64,000 nucleotides of DNA from Norana najaformis (taxonomy: Eukaryota > Annelida > Clitellata > Crassiclitellata > Hormogastridae): NCBI GenBank assembly GCA_964023275.1, contig OZ029913.1, positions 56,483,358-56,547,357 of the forward strand, read 5' to 3'. The notes under the pieces are model-generated. The model was not told the DNA's origin and did not search any database. It saw nothing but the letters and a program-made list of their open reading frames with translations. Of this stretch, positions 24,301 through 35,229 are shown in pieces (position 1 is the stretch's first letter; every line of letters begins with the position of its first letter). A program made the position numbers and the translations under genes.

Positions 24301-27300
24301 AATCAAGTCGTATAAAACAATGAAACTGTGTAAGACAGACAGAAACTTCTCTCACTCAAAAATGCATGCACTTGAGATTGTGAACCCAATTGCGCAAATA
24401 AATATTTGGACGTATGTACTTCCAGGAATGAAAGAGACACACGTGCGTGTGACCCCGGCGTCTTGGAGAGGGGCGGCTTCTCAAACAGCGTTGGAAAAGT
24501 ATTTATAGCAGCCGATGCCAGATCTGGTAAATCCCTAGCTGGCCGTGTTAGCACTGTAGCTTCATGTTAGCATTTATATTTGCCACCACGGTGGAGCAGG
24601 CATCGATATGAAAAAAGCGTTGAGTTTGATTTTTTTTGATTTTATCAGACAGCTACGTGCAATTCAAATCTATCGGAGCCGTGTTATTAATTCTCTGACC
24701 CGCTTTTAGAAATCTTTGAAATACTGTAATCAGCTAAGATCCAGATTAAATTTGCCCGATATTTCAGAGCGTCCAGCAAACGAATCTTTTGAGTGTGGAA
24801 TGGGCAGCGGCTCATCTTGTCTGTCGTTGATTGGAATCTGGGGTGTTGGATTCGCTGGCCAGTGTCTCAACAGCCAGCTTGGATTCAGAATTGGACCAGG
24901 TGGTTTCCAGCATGCAATCATACAGGTATGCAACAGCGCTGACGCAATCAAGAAATTCGATCATTAATCTCTGTGTTGTCACTGTCAGTCCTTTTCTTAT
25001 TTTTCAAGCTTTGCATTTCCTCCAACATCTTTCTCCTTAAATCTATTTAATACTTTCTAAATCTTTCTTACGTTCAAGTCCATATAGAGATTCAAATACA
25101 CATAAACTAGAGAAAACCGGTAGAGTACCAGTACCAAAAACAAACAATACAATATTTCATGTATTTAATATTTCTATCATTGCTATTTAAACGTTATGGA
25201 TATAAAAATAAAGAACATAAGTTACAGTTATATAAATTGCCATTACATAAAAGACGTGAAGTTTGGGGCCAATACATCAAGTTCACAATAGGATTATCTG
25301 CAGTGGAAGATTTATTTTTGGAGGAATCTTAAGAAAATTCTTAACGCAAAATTGCTTAGCTCTTGCCATTATCGACTGAAGCTTGTCAGTGGATATTGTT
25401 GACATAAATATGAGAAATAACTAAATAATATCTTCGAGTTCGTCTGATAGATGGTGTCATGAATACGCCCTTTTTTCCGACTAAGCACAATTTTATCCTC
25501 TCTCTTAACGTTAATTTTCACAAATCAACGACTGTTGAAACAAGGACGTCGAATTTACTTATCGTTTTTAAGACAAAGTTTAAGGCTGAAAGTCCACAAA
25601 ATCATCCAACGAAAAATGTCGTCTATTAATCCACTAGATGGCATATATGTGAAAATAGAAATTGATAATAACTTCCGGTCTGCTGTGTGACTAGCACACA
25701 GTGATAGATTCATATGAAAGTAATCGTATCGTAATAATTGTTTTTGTTCATGACTGTCAGTGAACAAAGACATATCTTCACTCCTCCGCTGCCTATTTAT
25801 GGCGACATTGTCTTGCTTAAGCGTCTCTACACCGATTCAAATTCTACTATATTCTTCTATTACACATTATTGGCAAGATTAGAATTTCATACGCCCAGAT
25901 TCAAAATGTCCGATTTCTACACCCGTGTTCGATTCATTATTCAGCTAATTAATCATCTCTTCTTAGCTTCATTGGAACAATCCGGAACACAAGATCAATC
26001 TGTCGGACTCTTCTGGGATGAGGATCTACCACACAACCCAGCTCCGTCCCAATCGAGGTCAAATCGCAATGATTGGGCAGATTTACCTGGAAATTCCCCC
26101 TGGTCAGAAGGAAGTGACGTTTACGGGCACCTGCGCTTCCGCCTGTACGAAGAAACTGCCGCATTCCATCTTCGTAACCTCCGCCACCCTTCATATGCAC
26201 GCATTAGGTAAAAATGTACATACCGTCCTAAAATGAAGAGAGATCGAATATGTTTCTTGATATTTCATAACATCACTGCTTTTTTAAATTTGATTTGAAG
26301 ACTAGACAGAACAGAAACTGGGTCGGGTAAGTTAAGGCAAAAATCCCGATACTTTGATGACTGGAGTCATTTAGATCATTCCTACAGTTGTTTTTGCTTT
26401 TGCAGGAAAGTCGGGTGAGATCCACTTAAATCGCAATGGAAGTCTGTTGCGAATACTGGACAACATTACTGATTACGATTACAACGCTCCAACAGTGATC
26501 GAGTATGTATTCAGAGCCACTCAAAAGCGTTTAATCCCTGCGCTAGTTTCTATAAGTCTGATCTGTTCTGATCTCGAAACATTTATAGCGTCGTTGCCGT
26601 AAAGCACAAGTGTAGGCCTACTAGGCAACTTGTCGCACTTAAGAAATCACGTATTCCAACAGCATATATAATCCACTGGACAGAACCAATCGAGATCCGT
26701 GAGGCACATGAAACCGAGACAATCAGTGTAGGAGGATGAGCAATCTAAACAAGATGGATTAAGGATCAATATGGTATAGTCTAGTTCCGCAATGAAGGTA
26801 AAATTATTAGCCGTCATGTAACCCTTATGAGGTTAGTTAACTGAGCAGTATTATATCGCTCCTTAAGTATCTCCAGAGGGCTATCCTTGCTATCGTAAAT
26901 ACACTGGACAACAAATTTTTACAAAAGTCATGTTACTGAAATGAAATTAGTCAGTTCTTATCAATTTGTATGTGCTGAACACGAATATGACAGTGAAAAT
27001 GCCGAATTGGCTCTAGTTTTTTTGTAATCTGAAATGAAGTAATTTTATATCGCACAATGCATGTCAATAGTGATACACTTACAGTTAATATTTGTAAAAA
27101 CCAGGTCATAGACTAGTTCTTAGATTTTTTTGCCTGTCTCTTGTACAGCTGTTCGGGAGCATCTCTGCGGAGTGTCCAGCAGTAGTCAGCCAACATTGTA
27201 GTGGACCATTTTCCCTGGTACCTTTGCTCCATTGTTGCGATATCTTGATGAAAACGTTCGCCATGTTCGTCACTAACCATACCACAGTTGTCAGGGAAGA

Positions 27301-30300
27301 AATCCAGATGGGAATGAAGGAAATGCATCTTCAGAGACATATTGCAGCGAAATTTCTGGTACTGCTTGAGCATGTCTTCTACTAGTTCCTTGTAGTTTTC
27401 TGCCCTAACATTCCTCAGAAAGTCTGTAGACACTAGACGAAAAGCATTCCATGCTTGTTTCGCATCACCCTCCAGCAAGTTGTTGAAGCGGTCATCTTTG
27501 AAGAGTTCTCTAATCTAAGGACCCACAAAAACTCCCTCTTTAATCTTTGCTTCGCTGAGTCGAGGGAATTTTTCATGCAGGTATCGGAAAGCTGGCGAAG
27601 TGCGGTCCATGGCTTTCACGAAGTTCTTCACCAAACCTAGTTTGATGTGAAGGGGTGGTAGTAGGATTTTGTGAGCCTCGACCAGAGCTGGGTGCTGGAT
27701 ATTCTTCTGTCCAACTGCCATGTTTTGTCTGGGAGTCCATTCCTTCCGCACGTAGTGCAACTCTCTTGCTCGGCTATCCCACTCACACAAGAAACACATA
27801 TATTTTGTATATCCTTGCTGCAGTCCCATTAAAATGGCAACTACCTTCAAATCACCACACAGGTGCCATTTGTACCTGTTATAGTCAATGGGATGCAGTA
27901 GCTGTTTTAGGTTATCGTATGTCTCTTTCATGTGGACAGCATGCGCTAATGGAATAGATGGAAGACGGTTTCCATTGTGCAAAAGCACAGCCTTAAGACT
28001 CAGTGTTGAAGAGTCTACAAAGAGTCTCCATTCTTGTGGGTCATGAGTGATCTGTAAGGCATTCATGAGGTCGTCAATATTGGAACAGAATACCAGATTA
28101 CCTTCCTTCATAAAGAAAGGTTCCAACTGCTGATGGCGCTTTCTATATGAAGTACTTGTGACATCTTCTTCTAGAAGATTCCATTGTTGGAGTCTTGATC
28201 CTAGCAATTCTGCCTTGTTTTTGGATAAGTCCAAATCACGAACAAGGTCATTTAGTTCTTCCTGTGTTATTCTGTGTGGGGTTGATGATGCACCACAGTG
28301 AAAATCGGGATCACTGCACGCTGACGGACCAGGAGAAGAGCATGTCGGCTCACCGTTGTCCTCATCAGATGAATCAAGGAAAATATATTCTGCTGGAGGT
28401 TCTGGAATAGGAAGTCCATCACCATGTGGAACTGGTCTCAATGCTGACGGAATGTTTGGGTAGACTATTGTCGACTTCTTTTGCTTCGTTATTCGACCGG
28501 AAAGAGGAGGAACCAAGCAGAAGTAACAGTCATCTACGTGGTTGCTTTGCTCTCTCCACACCATGGGAACTGCAAACGGCATTGATGGTCTTTTGCCATT
28601 CAACCACTGTGAAAGCTGTGTTGTACATGTAGCACAGCATATATGCGGGGCCCATGGCTTGTCTTGGTCACCAACCTTGCATTCGAAGTAAGCATGATAT
28701 GCCTTCTTGACTTGATAAGTGATACTTTTCTTCTGGTTGGCAAATGTCACTTCCCCACAAATGTAACAAAAGTTGTCCACAGTATTTACGCACTTCCGAG
28801 GCATTACTGTTCTGTATTGTATCTAAATGGATAAAGTAATAATAGTTTTATAAAACAGTAACTTAAACTGTCTCGCACAAAGTCTGTAATATTGTAAATG
28901 CTCAACCGTTCCGACTCGCTTTATATAGTACACTGCTGACGTCATCTTACGTCAGCAGCCGACTGGCTGTAGTTTTACATTGCATCAGAAAATGACGTAA
29001 TCAACTGTGCATGATGTGTCCATGATGGGATTATGCAATGAGGTGGAATATTACATCATTCTAGACTTATTTAGGATATTGTCGCAGTCCTACTGCATAA
29101 ATTTACATGGTGAAACATAAAAAATGAACTATATGAAATATTTTCAAAACGAGAGCCAATAAAAAATTTTTATGGTTATATTCGTGTTCAGCACACCAAG
29201 ATGCTACACATTAGGGCCTTTTCCAGTCAGTAACGATTTCTCTGTTGACCAGTGTATTCATTCAGAACAGTAAGTTCATCTTTAAGCGAATAATGCTTGC
29301 AATAACGGTAAAAGTCACCACTGGCGAGATGGCGCGTACACGTAAATGAAGTATCGTTCAAGGTTGACATTTGACATCATGTTCAGAGTTTCCGTCCGTG
29401 TTGTATTGAGCAAGAAGAATGAGGACAGCCCAATCAGATCCGCAGTACGCGATTAAGTTCATCGACTGACGTCCCTCGCATATGGTGGAAGACTCAGCAT
29501 AGGTACATTCCTCAGGCCATTAGGTCTTTGCTGGCCAGTCATTCGTCAATCGCCGAATGAATGGATGTCGAAGCTATCCGCATTTGACGGTCGACGCTAT
29601 CCCTCTCTGCTTCGCGATACCATAGCTGTACCCCAGATTTCGAAAAGTTGGCTACCTTTTTGTAAGATCGCAATTTATAAAATATTCTTATTACATCACA
29701 GCGAAAATAAATAAAATCATGAATCTTGAAGATCTGGGCGTGTTTTTTTACTAAAGAGCGAAATGAGTAAGGTCTGTAATTGTAATTGTAATCTGACATT
29801 TATAAAGCGCCACTTCAAGAATAGACTCATCAGAAGCGCTGTGGTCTCAATCTTTCAGATTTGAGAATCCAATTGAAGTGAAACCGGGAGACGAAGTTCA
29901 AGTGAAATGCGTCTATCATTCCACACACAAAAATTCGACAACTTACTATGGACAGGGGACTTCTGACGAGATGTGCTATGGCTTTTTCTCTTACTATCCG
30001 CTACTTGAAGGAGTTAATTTCTGTGGTCAGTGGAAAAGCATCAGCTATTGCAACAACAATGGAGACGTTCATTTTGAAGCATGCAATATCACCACTTTCA
30101 TGATTCATCTCAGCTCCCTTCCGAACGCATGTACTGAGAACTGCACATCGACCGCTTGTACTTTAATCATGAATGGGATGTACGCCACTGGATGCCACAA
30201 CTACCCGGATGTTAAGTCATATATTGCCGATAACATACCTGACTATTCTGTAATTTTCGAGAAGTGCTTATTGGAAAGGCCACCCAAAACACCATCCACA

Positions 30301-30942
30301 CTTTCCACACCATCCACTCCGTCGTCACCATCCACTCGACCTACTCCACTCACTTCATCCACAAGGTCCACACCATCCACTCCGTCGACACCATCCACTC
30401 GATCTACTCCATTCACTTCATCCACAAGATCCACATCATCCACTCCGTCGACACCATCCACACCATCCACTCCATCTACTCCATCCACTTCATCCACAAG
30501 ATCCACATCATCCACTCCGTCGACACCATCCACACCATCCACTCCATCTACTCCATCCACTTCATCCACAAGATCCACATCATCCACTCCGTGGTCACCA
30601 TCCACACCATCCACTCCATCTACTCCATCCACTTCATCCACAAGATCCACATCATCCACTCCGTGGTCACCATCCACTCGATCTACTCCATTCACTTCAT
30701 CCACAAGATCCACATCATCCACTCCGTCGACACCATCCACACCATCCACTCCATCTACTCCATCCACAAGATCCACACCATCCACACAGTCAACACCAGC
30801 CACACCAGCCACACCAGCCACACCAGCCACACCAGCCACACCATCCACAGCACAAAGTCCAGTCAGTAATTCCTTTCGCCAAAGTACCTCCTTTGGTATT
30901 GGCCTCGTACTCACCCTAATGACTTATTCTGCCTACTACTAA
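21334..30942 (+). CDS. Gene B: temptin-domain/copper type II monooxygenase fusion with Ser/Thr/Pro stalk, 736 aa, 8 coding exons
   Basis: Predicted exons are 21334-21543, 21954-22086, 23082-23183, 24046-24231, 24768-24925, 25967-26207, 26406-26502 and 29859-30942. The first seven have exactly the same lengths and phases as in gene A. A signal peptide (to about residue 20, AIA before YQRFQ) precedes a temptin domain with the DSDGDGLTNGQELGDP loop. The monooxygenase domains follow. All six expected copper ligands are present: H198 and H199 (VLHHMLL), H265 (LHWNN), H339 and H341 (LHMH), and M414 (DEMC...YYP). This is the copy most likely to be catalytic. Exon 8 adds a stalk of about 190 residues of STP repeats, a likely O-glycosylated mucin-like linker, and ends in a hydrophobic segment (FGIGLVLTLMTYSAYY) fitting a GPI-anchor signal. 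Intron 7 is enlarged by a 2.35-kb transposon. The substrate is unknown. Confidence 0.87.
22640..22770. repeat. Polypyrimidine TTC/TCC microsatellite in gene B intron 2
   Basis: CCT and CTT trinucleotides with a short ACT block, matching the position and kind of the tract in gene A intron 2. Confidence 0.8.
23915..24010 (+). repeat. Solo retroposon 3' tail in gene B intron 3
   Basis: GGAGAGCGCCTCTGTTAATTTCTCCTGAAGCAGC followed by repeats of TTTCTAATTACAATTAAA. It aligns with the tail in gene A intron 3 and so was probably there before A and B separated. Confidence 0.5.
26902..29254 (-). mobile_element. DNA transposon inserted in gene B intron 7
   Basis: The left end is CACTGGACAACA and the inverted right end is CACTGGTCAACA, each flanked by TA (26900-26901 and 29255-29256). 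A second, subterminal inverted repeat, TGTGCTGAACACGAATAT, lies near 26971-26988 and again inverted at about 29178-29195. It encloses one minus-strand transposase-like gene. Gene A intron 7 has the matching sequence uninterrupted at about 15195-15240, so the insertion followed the A/B duplication. The TA target site fits several superfamilies, and I do not assign one. Confidence 0.75.
27113..28804 (-). pseudogene. Transposase-like ORF of the intron 7 transposon, one in-frame stop
   Basis: The reading frame runs 563 codons from the ATG at 28804-28802 and is broken only by a TAG at 27517-27515. The first part (429 aa) has an N-terminal Cys cluster (CVNTVDNFCYICG and PHICCATC) that looks zinc-binding. 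It is followed by LSKNKAELLGSRL, FVDSSTLSLKAVLLHNG, HLCGDLKVVAILMG and PPLHIKLGLVKNFV. The second part carries HSHLDFFPDN, SDEHGERFHQDI and a W-S-T-T-M-L-A-D-Y-C-W motif. Intact-looking relatives of this protein are repeated in many invertebrate genomes, as I recall, with Gln before IREL; a C-to-T change would make the TAG. Function as a transposase is inferred from repetition and terminal repeats. Confidence 0.75.
29775..29850 (-). repeat. Solo retroposon 3' tail abutting the exon 8 acceptor of gene B
   Basis: TGTAATTGTAATTGTAATC, then CATTTATAAAGCGCCACTTC and AGAAGCGCT, is almost identical to the LINE end at 34633-34715. Its inner edge lies only about 15 bases before the AG that precedes exon 8 (29859). 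Gene A lacks it at the same place. Confidence 0.7.
30276..30860 (+). repeat. Coding minisatellite: STP stalk of gene B
   Basis: A 9-base unit (TCCACWCCA, Ser-Thr-Pro) is organised into 72-base and 63-base higher-order units. Near-identical 72-base copies start at 30421, 30493 and 30565; 63-base copies start at 30358 and 30637. The array ends in ACACCAGCC units giving repeated Thr-Pro-Ala. The frame is that of exon 8, encoding an extracellular Ser/Thr/Pro-rich stalk that is likely heavily O-glycosylated. Long open frames on the other strand and in frame 3 are shadows of the repeat. Confidence 0.9.
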
Positions 30943-31065
30943 ACGCTAATATTGCTTATTGAATCACAAGACTAAATTATTATCATTGCTTTTGTAATTA
31001 ACTTTCTTTCACATATAAATTCTGTTTGACCCGAGTAGTAACAAACATTTTTTGAGACTGCGAGC

Positions 31066-31071
31066 ATTAAA
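31066..31071 (+). promoter_or_regulatory. Candidate polyadenylation signal of gene B
   Basis: ATTAAA at the position aligned with AATAAA of gene A, about 125 bases after the stop codon. Confidence 0.45.
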
Positions 31072-31516
31072 ATTTTCTGAGCGCCAAACCTTTCTGATTT
31101 TCAGCAATGCATGTTGTTGTTTATGTTAATAATGATAATAATAAATATTATTAATATAATAATAATAATTATTATTATTATTTTAAATATTATTGGTAGT
31201 AGTAGTGGTAACAAATAGCAGCAGTAGTGGTGGTAGTAGTAGTAGTAAATATTATTGGTTCCAGTAATAGTAGTAGTATCATCAGCACCACCTGCATCAT
31301 CATCATTTGTTTTACCCGATGTTTAAATTTATTTAAGTTTATAGTTAAATTGTATTAGCTAACTCAAGAAGATTACGAATATTAAAAAGTGCTTGTAAAG
31401 TCGTAAATATGACTTGAGATACAGTGGCGCCACCTTCGCGTGTATACACTGGCATGGCTGTCTCATGCGGAGTTTCCTGGTTTTTATCTGTCAAATCATA
31501 TCGGTTCTACTAGTTT

Positions 31517-31990
31517 TTGTCCAGTTTCATGGTTAGGCGACAGAGTCTAGTTGGTGTACTTTTCGGGATATTTTGTTCAAATACTTTATTAAACTTTGCG
31601 TTCGAAGATTGGCTCGGAGTTGTCGGTATGAACACACCCCTCTGCGTGCACGTGCTGAAGTATAGTTCGGGGTCATTGAGGCTACTCATTCGTGACGACC
31701 CTCCCGGTGTTACGCTCGGTGAGGAAAACGTGGTTTATGTTGCGCATCTGGCGGCCGAAGCCTCGGAGAGATTGCCCGACAGATCTGCCTTCTCCCATGT
31801 CAGGTGGTGGAAGAACGCGGCCTACTGGGCTTCGGCTAGGGACATGGAATGTCCGCAGTATTGGCAACAAGTCTACGTCGGTTGCCGATGCTATCACCAG
31901 CCAGGCCCTCGACATCTGCTTTGCAGTCGAAACGCGGTACCAGTCGGCTTCGGATGTTGTGCTTCAAAGAGCCGTACCTAAGGGGTAACT
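31517..31990 (+). mobile_element. LINE 5' portion: start of an AP-endonuclease domain
   Basis: In one frame (31692-31988) GLRLGTWNVRSIGNKSTSVADA is followed by LDICFAVETRYQSA, the opening strand of the apurinic-endonuclease domain at the start of LINE ORF2 (LGTWNVRS... motif). The next expected part is missing and the frame ends at 31988. Another frame is open from 31517 without similarity I recognise. This is a 3'-truncated fragment joined to the duplicated flank block that begins near 32000. Confidence 0.65.
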
Positions 31991-31999
31991 TCTATGCTG

Positions 32000-33449
32000 C
32001 TGGTGTCTATTTCATAAGCATCAAACGATGGCGATTAAAAGGCAAAGAAGTAGCAATAACCTGTCCTATCCATTGTCGCCTGAAATTGTGAGGGATTTTA
32101 CGAGAAAATCTGAGCAATTTAAAGCAATTTTTACCTGTACAATTTGAGTAAGTAATTTTGATTCCTTCTAGGACAATTCGGGTAGTCTTCTGTTAAGACA
32201 CTTATGATCAGTATAGAGCACATATGATCTAATTTTAGGGGCCAATCCGATAAATTTGGAGTGGCTGTTCTGTATTCATTATAATGAAAATCTATGCACT
32301 TTAAAATAAATAGCCAAGTTGTATTTTGATTAAAAATTTGAGCAAGCAAGAAAAAACACGAACACGTACAAGACGACGTTTATGACACACGACAGAATGC
32401 ATTCCTATCCAACTGTTGCGCAAGACCATCATCGGGCAAGTGTTTCCAACGTCAAGAGAACAAAGAAATATACAGACAAATTAAATTGTGTTACATTTTG
32501 CAACAGAGTTTCTTTGGCCTGTGTTCTCAACATCTTTTTGTGCCATCGGTTGATGCTTTGTGTATTAGACACTGGCGCATTAGAAGTTGCTAATTATCCT
32601 AACACCAGCAACCTCGTCAGCTCTTAAGCGGTACGAGGCAACCAAGAGTATTAATGACTGTTACATTCCAGATCAAACATCTGCCACTACAAAGGTCTCA
32701 GCAACCACTGTCTTTGGTGAGGGAATGCTTTGAAGATCAACCACAACCTAATCTGTATGCCAGGCAGTCTGCGCAATGCTTAATTAAAAGCCGGAAAGGA
32801 CAATTGGAATGATGATTGACATAAAGCCATTTTCTATACGAGTTCAGAGGTCAGCACAAAAATGAGAGATGCAAGTGAGAAGTTACATTTACTGTAGACA
32901 ACCAGCGGTAACTAATACGCCAATATAATCTCTGTCACCTTCCCTGTGAAGATGTGCCTAGTAACCCTGAATTTCGGTCTCATACAGCTTACAGGAAATT
33001 GACAAGGTGCCGAAAAGCGAGGGGCGCAGGTCAGGGATCGTGTATGGGCAATTTATTGTGGTCTTACACAGAATGAATATCTACCAAACCACTTAAAACC
33101 CATGTTGTGTTATGTTATGTTATATTATATTATCTTATATTATGCTAAGTTATATTATGTTGTGCTATATTATGTCATGTTATGTTATATACGTCTTTAT
33201 CAGAGCAGGCTTCAATCATACTGAAGCTTCTTGTACACCTGTGGCTTTCTGATCTGAGCATACGGCATGTCAAAGGATTTCATATTTCGTGTACAGCTCT
33301 CCCAACTTTCCTTCCCAACCTACCAGCAGGGCACGCTGACCTTGTTTCACCGGGTGACATCCAAGTCGGTATGCGTCTTCATAGCTTACGTAATTCGTAG
33401 TGCTGCCTGGTGAAAATGATAGTAGGTTCCCTCATCTTTTCATCTCGCT
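32000..33449 (+). other. Intergenic DNA downstream of gene B
   Basis: About 32000-32560 aligns with 370-890 at the left edge. About 33100-33195 is a TTATATTATGTTATG-type AT-rich repeat. No gene is recognised in this stretch. Confidence 0.5.
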
Positions 33450-33519
33450 TCTTTATCTAGCGGATGCAGTTCGTGTCCAGCCAGTTCAAAGCGTCATCAC
33501 CAGCGAGATGCGGAGAAGT

Positions 33520-34430
33520 GTTACTCCAGTTGCCCCAGGGATACCTTCTCATCTTCACAAACCTACCGTTGCCACATAGTGGTCTTCGGCCCGCTTTATT
33601 ATGAACGGCCCGTGACTTCGTTTCCCAAAGTTGGCCAATTATTTCAGAGTTCCTGCTGAGCCTGTCCACTTCGCGTAGCGCCCTATGTGGTAATTCAAAT
33701 CAAAGACCTTTACCACTGCTGGTATAGCCTCAACAGGCAATTTCCTACTCAACTGCTCACCCCGTTGACAGTGTTGATGTGTGGGTCGGACTTTAAAGGG
33801 GGAGTGATGTTACCTAACATCAAAAGTACGGTTGCTGTCTCTGTGATTTATACTTTTAGGAGCATTAATGTTGTGTGAATCAGTTTTCCTATCAGCTTTT
33901 TGTGTAAACGGACAAAGCATTTATAATTTCCGGAATAAATTTGATGTAAGAAATCCGCAAATGTTGTTTGTGTGGTTGATTTGCGCATTCATTCTGTCAC
34001 TTTCAAAAGCTGAAAAAATTTGTCCGGAGACAGTAATGAGCATCTAGAACGGCTTCATCTCATCCGGCTCTGGCAGAGAGAAGGAACCTCGAAAACTACG
34101 GCGTTGAACCGCTGAATTATAATGAGAGCCATTGAAAAAGGTAGCTAAGTTCTCTCTCGTTTCCGGAAATGCGAGTTAGACAACGGCCCATATCAGAGAT
34201 AAAGGATTACCCACCTCAGATAGATAAGCCGCCCCAGATAAGATAAGTTGCCCCAGGTATACACTCTCATCTCCAAAAACCGGCCGTTGCCACATAGTGG
34301 TCTTCGGCCCGCTTTATTATGAACCCCCCGTGACTTAGTCCCTCAAAGTTGGCCAATTGTTTCAGAGTTCCTGTTGAACCTGTCCACCTCGCGTAGAACC
34401 CTATGTTGTATTGCAAGTCAAAGTGCATAA
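33520..34430. repeat. Pair of ~190-base direct repeats around an inverted SINE copy
   Basis: Positions of about 33530-33715 and 34245-34430 share CCGTTGCCACATAGTGGTCT, CGGCCCGCTTTATTATGAAC, GGCCAATT and TTTCAGAGTTCCTG. Between them, about 34015-34200 is the reverse complement of the SINE-like element at 36170-36400. No function is recognised. Confidence 0.6.
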
Positions 34431-34570
34431 ACTTATGTCAGTACTGTATCAGCTTTTATGACCAATTAAAAGATCCGGGCCAAGGCCTGTCTGGCCCACG
34501 GAGTAACCCTCATTTACACTGTGTTCTTAAAATTTTCCTTTAAAATTTGACATACGCACTTACATAGACA
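33925..34570 (+). pseudogene. Orphan 3' UTR-like remnant of a C/D-type gene
   Basis: Two pieces, about 33925-34010 and 34425-34570, align with the DNA just downstream of C (42300-42480) and D (60300-60560). They share CCGGAATAAATTTGATG with a polyadenylation-type AATAAA, ATGTTGTTTGTGTG, GCGCATTCATTCTGTCAC and GGCCTGTCTGGCCC. They are split by the inverted SINE and a direct repeat. No monooxygenase exon remains in front, so this appears to be the tail of a deleted paralog. Confidence 0.6.
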
Positions 34571-34632
34571 TATATATTGTAGGCCATGTCTTGCGTTTTC
34601 ACATACATAGTTTGCATTTACATGATACTAAT

Positions 34633-34980
34633 ATGAATAGTTGTAATTGTAATTGTAATTGTAATCTGACATTTATAAAGCGCCACTTCAAGAATAGACT
34701 CATCAGAAGCGCTCCCGACCCGAACCAGTGAGACCACTGGCAAATAATACAGACTTCAGGCGCTTGCGAAACTGCGGAAGAGACAAACTGAGGAATACTA
34801 GCCGGAGCTCTCGGGAAAGGCGATTCCAGCTATTGGGTCCAACATAGGCAAAGCTTCTAGACTGCGCTGTAGCAGTGCGCATACGAGGGACAGTCAGAAG
34901 TCCAAGGGAGGCCGACCGGACAGTGTGTACTCGCAAAATGCACACTGTCGACGGTCTTTCGAAATGCCAATTGATCAAGT
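34633..34980 (-). mobile_element. LINE 3' end, truncated
   Basis: On the minus strand the frame 34978 to 34703 ends RSFAYVGPNSWNRLSRELR...FRKRLKSVLF. It is followed by a GCGC hairpin, TTATAAATG and (TTACAA)n. The same end is found in the plus-strand copy in gene D intron 4 (SFAYVDPACWNRLPRELR...FRRRLKTVLF), so both belong to one family. Confidence 0.7.
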
Positions 34981-35229
34981 CTTAAATTGTCGACTCACTC
35001 GCTTTACAGCGTAGCGTTAACTCGAGGAAAACATACAGTCTTTGCTTTTCGTATATATATATATATATAATTAATAAAACAAATAGTTCAGTTACAATAT
35101 TATTTTAGACATCCAGGCCACATATGCACGGATGTACGTACGTGTTTAAGCGTATTGTTATATAGATTCTTTCTCTGATGACGACGAATTTTTAAATAGG
35201 CATGTTATTTGGAGCATTACAAAACCGTT

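Noticed and set aside
27455..28834. Plus-strand frames over the transposon ORF
   Set aside because: Antisense of the transposase-like gene, which has clear Cys motifs and a start on the minus strand.
30243..30914. Minus-strand 223-codon frame rich in Gly-Val-Asp, and the frame-3 Ile-His-Ser frame of 201 codons
   Set aside because: Both are shadows of the STP minisatellite in gene B exon 8; the exon 8 frame is fixed by its splice phase and by homology to gene A.
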